Assembly: GCA_018710845.1 (NCBI GenBank)
Contig: DVJB01000028.1
Location: 62,001 to 126,000, forward strand
Direction: 5' to 3'
Source: Candidatus Onthomonas avicola
GTDB taxonomy: Bacteria > Bacillota > Clostridia > Oscillospirales > Oscillospiraceae
Length of the DNA stretch: 64,000 nt
Under the pieces are notes generated by a model, which saw only the letters and a list, made by a program, of their open reading frames with translations, was not told the DNA's origin and ran no database searches. The translations under genes were made by a program, and so were the position numbers. Positions 61,054-64,000 of this stretch are shown in pieces. The stretch's first letter is position 1, and every line of letters begins with the position of its first letter.

Positions 61054-62907
61054 TTACTTCGGCGTTGCCACGATCACCCGGACCAGGCCGCCGGCGCTGA
61101 CATTCAGGTCGTCGTAGTAGGCCACAAGGTCATAGGCTGCCGTATCGCCTACAGCGGCCAGGTTGGTCAGGTTGTAGCTGCCGCCGGAGCGGAGGTAGAC
61201 CTGGACCTGCTCGGAGATTTTGTAGGTCTGGTCGTCAGCGGTGAGCTGGGTGGTGGTGATATCGTCCACCGACAGCCGATTCAGGTTGCGGATGCCGTCG
61301 ATCTGTCCGCCGGAGTAGATGAACCGGGCGCCGCCGCTCTCCACGTTGTACATGGTGCCGCTGGGGGCATGGACGCCGGCAGTGCCGTTGATGACGTAGG
61401 AGTAGGAGCTGGTGATGGAAGTCCCGGTGTTCACCTCAGTGACATTGGTGAGAAGTCCGTAGGTGTAGATGTCGCCGGTGGCGTTGTTAAGGATCAGATA
61501 GGTGATCTCCCCGTCCTCATTGGTGGCGTACCAGCGCACATCGTCGCTGTCCAGACGGTAGCCCGCCAGACGGCTGGGATAGATGATAGCATAATTGCCG
61601 TCCCGGTCGGTGTCCAGGATCTGCACGTCGGAAGCAAATTTCAGGTCACCGAATTTGGTGCCGTCCCGGCTGACCTGGCCGGACGTGGACTTGCTGCCGA
61701 TGCTGCGCACCACGGTCCTGCCGCCGGAGTAGCTGACGGATACGATGCTGCCCACGCGCATGGTGGCGTTGGCGGTGAAGGTGCGGGTGGTGCCGTCGGT
61801 GCAGAAGATCTCCACAGTGCGGCCGGACTCGATGGCACCGCCGGCGGTGACATAGCTCTCGTTGCCATTGGCGGTGACCACGCCGTAGCAGATGGAGGAG
61901 ACCTCCTCGGCAGCCACCACGTCGGCCACGGTGCCGTCCATGCCGATGAGCAGCGTCACCACATCGCCTACGGTGAAGTCGCCCATAGAGGACATCTTAT
62001 AGGCCGCGCTGGAGGTGCCCAGGGTGTAGCTGTTTCCGGCCACCGTGACGCTGGTGGGAGAGGTGGTGCTGGGGGTGGCGGCGGTATAGGTGCCGGTAAC
62101 ACGGTTGCTGTAGAGATATACCGAGCGGAGGTTCTCATTATAATAATAGATATCGTACTCGCTCACATCGGAGGCTGTGGCGGCGTGGCCATTCTTGGTG
62201 TAGGATACCGGCGCGAAGGGCAGGTCCAGACGGCCGGAGGCGGCGGTGAAGGGGCCTTTCAGGTCCGAGGAAACCAGCCCTGCGTAGTCCAGCTCCCCGG
62301 AGGCGGTGAGGCTGTAGCCCAGGGTGGTGGCATAGACACTGCCAGACTTGGTTTCGGCGGTCATCAGGTTATAGAAAATATACATGCAGTCCCCGCGGGT
62401 CAGCAGCTGTCCCTGGGTGACCGTAATGCCGTCTCCCAGGCCCAGGGCGTGGAACTTGTTGATCTGGGCGGCGGGATAGGAGCCCACCAGGTCGCTGTTC
62501 TCATAGCCCAGCAGCCGCAGCAGGGAGGCGGCGGCCTCCTCCAGCTTGATGGTCTGGTCCGGGCGGAAGGTGCCGTCGCTGTAGCCGGTGACCCAGCCCT
62601 GCTCCACGGCCACCCGGATATACTCCGTGGCCCAGTGGCCCCGGCGTACGTCGGAAAACAGGGAGTAGTTGCTGGCACCGGAGGCGACGGAGTCCTTATA
62701 GGGGGACGCCATCACCAGCATCTTGGCAAATTCCGCCCGGTTAATGGAGGCGGTCAGGTTCATGTTGCCGTTTTCGTCACCGGTCATAATGCCCAGAGCC
62801 TGGACCGTCCCCTGGACGGAGGCCAGGTCCGCCCCTTGGGCGGGTACGGCCACAAGGCAGGTCAAGGCCATGACCAGAGCGAGGCAGAGTGGAATCAGTC
62901 GTTTCAT
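61054..62907 (-). CDS. S-layer homology (SLH) domain protein
   Basis: A 617-residue secreted protein. After a signal peptide (RLIPLCLALVMALTCLVAVPAQG) come two or three SLH units: GIMTGDENGNMNLTASINRAEFAKML, then SDVRRGHWATEYIRVAVEQGWVTGYSDGTF with RPDQTIKLEEAAASLLRLLGY, and a weaker third around GDGITVTQGQLLTRGDCMYI. SLH domains bind pyruvylated wall polymers. The remainder (about residue 190 to 617) is a series of beta-rich segments with no motif I recognise. The start at 62907 follows AAGGAGGGAG; the track start is nine codons earlier. It is downstream of the MacB-type permease with only about 19 bases between them. Confidence 0.88.
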   Translation of the reverse strand: MKRLIPLCLALVMALTCLVAVPAQGADLASVQGTVQALGIMTGDENGNMNLTASINRAEFAKMLVMASPYKDSVASGASNYSLFSDVRRGHWATEYIRVAVEQGWVTGYSDGTFRPDQTIKLEEAAASLLRLLGYENSDLVGSYPAAQINKFHALGLGDGITVTQGQLLTRGDCMYIFYNLMTAETKSGSVYATTLGYSLTASGELDYAGLVSSDLKGPFTAASGRLDLPFAPVSYTKNGHAATASDVSEYDIYYYNENLRSVYLYSNRVTGTYTAATPSTTSPTSVTVAGNSYTLGTSSAAYKMSSMGDFTVGDVVTLLIGMDGTVADVVAAEEVSSICYGVVTANGNESYVTAGGAIESGRTVEIFCTDGTTRTFTANATMRVGSIVSVSYSGGRTVVRSIGSKSTSGQVSRDGTKFGDLKFASDVQILDTDRDGNYAIIYPSRLAGYRLDSDDVRWYATNEDGEITYLILNNATGDIYTYGLLTNVTEVNTGTSITSSYSYVINGTAGVHAPSGTMYNVESGGARFIYSGGQIDGIRNLNRLSVDDITTTQLTADDQTYKISEQVQVYLRSGGSYNLTNLAAVGDTAAYDLVAYYDDLNVSAGGLVRVIVATPK

Positions 62908-62926
62908 CAGGAAACTCCCTCCTTTG

Positions 62927-64000
62927 TTATTCATAGCGCAGCGCGTCGATGGGGTTGAGCTGGGCGGCCTTCTTGGCCGGCAGATAGCCGAACAGGATAC
63001 CGATGGCAGCAGAAATGCCGAAGGCCAGGGCGATAGAGGATGCTGTCGGGGTTACCGACATCTGAGTGCTCAGCAATGCTACGATCAAAGTGGAGGCCAG
63101 AGAGGAGAAGGCATAGCCTGCGGCAATGCCGATCAGACCGCCGATGGCGCTGGTGACGGCGGCCTCCACCACAAACTGGGCCATGATGCTCCGCTCCTTG
63201 GCACCCAAGGCCTTTCGAATACCGATCTCCCGGGTGCGCTCAGTGACGGATACCAGCATGATGTTCATGATGCCGATACCGCCCACCACCAGGGAGATGG
63301 CGGCAATGGCGGCCAGAATGGTGATCATCACGTTGAGCATCTCCGTCATCATGTTCAGGATTTCGGTCATGCTGATGACGGTAAAGGCGCTGTCGGAGCC
63401 GAAGATCTCTGTCAGCTCGTCCTCCACCAGCTCCCGGCACTCGGTGGCCCGGTTCTCATCCACCACAGTGATGGTGTAGCTGGTGACCTCTGTGCCGGAG
63501 CGGCGGGCGGCGGTGGTATAGGGGAGGAAGATCACGTCGTCCGTGCCGCCCTCCTCCAGGGTGTCGCCCTCCTGGGCCATCACGCCGACGATCTCATATT
63601 TGGTGCCGCCGATGCGGATGGACTGTCCCACCGCATCGCCGTTGTAGTATTCATTGGCAATGTACTGTCCCACCACGCAGACGTGGAGACGCTTATCCAT
63701 GTCGATATACTGCAGGCCCCGGCCCTGGGCGATGCTGTACTGCTTGATGGCGAAATAGTCCTCGCCAACTCCGGTAGCGGAGGTGAAAGACAGCGTCTCT
63801 GTCCCTATCTTCACGGTGCTCCGCACAGAGACAGTGGGGGAGATCAGAGCCAGATCTTCCGGATGGTCGGACACGATGCGGTACATATCCTCTTCATCCA
63901 CATTTCTTGAGGAACCCCGGCCCATGATGGACACCTCCAGGGTATTGGCCCCGATGGCCTGGAACTGCTCGGTCATATAGGTCTGCATGCCGTTGCCCAG
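62927..64000 (-). CDS. MacB/FtsX-type ABC permease, C-terminal part (runs off the window)
   Basis: The open frame continues through the window edge; about 357 residues are visible. The extracellular MacB-like domain reads LISPTVSVRSTVKIGTETLS, then GRGLQYIDMDKRLHVCVVG and TKYEIVGVMAQEGDTLEEGG. The FtsX domain has a helix at MITILAAIAAISLVVGGIGI, then the hallmark MNIMLVSVTERTREIGIRKALGA. Two more helices precede the C-terminal PAKKAAQLNPIDALRYE. Partners would be a MacB-type ATPase and often a membrane-fusion protein upstream, outside the window. It is probably co-transcribed with the SLH gene. Confidence 0.93.
   Translation of the reverse strand: MGNGMQTYMTEQFQAIGANTLEVSIMGRGSSRNVDEEDMYRIVSDHPEDLALISPTVSVRSTVKIGTETLSFTSATGVGEDYFAIKQYSIAQGRGLQYIDMDKRLHVCVVGQYIANEYYNGDAVGQSIRIGGTKYEIVGVMAQEGDTLEEGGTDDVIFLPYTTAARRSGTEVTSYTITVVDENRATECRELVEDELTEIFGSDSAFTVISMTEILNMMTEMLNVMITILAAIAAISLVVGGIGIMNIMLVSVTERTREIGIRKALGAKERSIMAQFVVEAAVTSAIGGLIGIAAGYAFSSLASTLIVALLSTQMSVTPTASSIALAFGISAAIGILFGYLPAKKAAQLNPIDALRYE

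Noticed and set aside
61012-62958. 648-codon plus-strand ORF
   Set aside because: Antisense of the SLH-domain protein gene. Composition (GGG, HHH, VAG) is typical of a reverse shadow in GC-rich DNA.

Overview
The window reads as a chromosomal segment of a GC-rich anaerobic member of the Bacillota, most likely class Clostridia, family Oscillospiraceae (the Flavonifractor / Intestinimonas / Oscillibacter neighbourhood). This is inferred from gene content and style: Shine-Dalgarno motifs of the AGGAGG type, sigma-A promoters with TTGACA/TATAAT boxes 16-17 bp apart, rubrerythrin, LytTR and GHKL two-component signalling, an eukaryote-type NADP isocitrate dehydrogenase and many GTGA/ATGA stop-start overlaps. 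No rRNA, recognisable tRNA, CRISPR array or intact insertion sequence was seen.

Layout. 1-8.4 kb: the end of a Clp ATPase gene, glpK, a three-gene unit (ATP-grasp enzyme plus two esterases) with its own promoter and terminator, an HPr-like protein, a secreted SH3/NlpC-P60 hydrolase, a UlaG-like metallo-hydrolase and a small HD alarmone-type hydrolase. 8.46-8.78 kb: a structured non-coding RNA with its own consensus promoter. 8.9-13.5 kb: tsf and rpsB, then a BMP-type binding protein overlapped by a phosphoesterase. 13.7-18.05 kb: a very large secreted SGNH esterase with nine fibronectin-III-like repeats. 18.2-20.4 kb: ketopantoate reductase-like protein and isocitrate dehydrogenase. 20.7-25.7 kb: small accessory genes, including GNAT and Imm5-like proteins, an HxlR-regulated MATE remnant, a phosphoesterase and a LysR regulator. 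26.1-32.4 kb: the F-type ATP synthase operon (a, c, b, alpha, gamma, beta, epsilon). It has no separate delta gene; a delta C-terminal-like domain is fused to the N terminus of alpha. 32.5-36.8 kb: a membrane-anchored protein, a DUF815 ATPase, an aldo/keto reductase with a broken TetR gene, and an internally deleted MMPL transporter. 37-45.6 kb: a six-gene unit with a permuted GH3, a membrane protein, a GH2, a GtrA-like protein and a LytTR/GHKL pair. 45.7-47.05 kb: a degenerate pyruvate formate-lyase-like protein. 47.2-51.9 kb: an ABC exporter with a coiled-coil permease. 51.9-56.3 kb: GNAT, tsaE, tsaB, upp and glmS. 56.3-64 kb: a duplicated glmS 3' end, lrgAB, a serine beta-lactamase-like protein, a 37-residue Asn/Gln/Lys-rich peptide, rubrerythrin, an SLH-domain protein and a partial MacB-type permease.

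Themes. Core energy and translation genes (atp operon, tsf/rpsB, tsaEB) are interleaved with cell-envelope and glycan functions. Three loci show decay: MATE and MMPL transporters reduced to their two ends, and a TetR gene with an in-frame stop. The points most worth a second look are the delta-alpha ATP synthase fusion, the minus-strand structured RNA, the PFL-like protein lacking catalytic residues, the ATP-grasp/esterase unit, and the glmS 3'-end duplication whose only two differences are synonymous.

All family assignments come from reading the translated sequence; no database search was possible.
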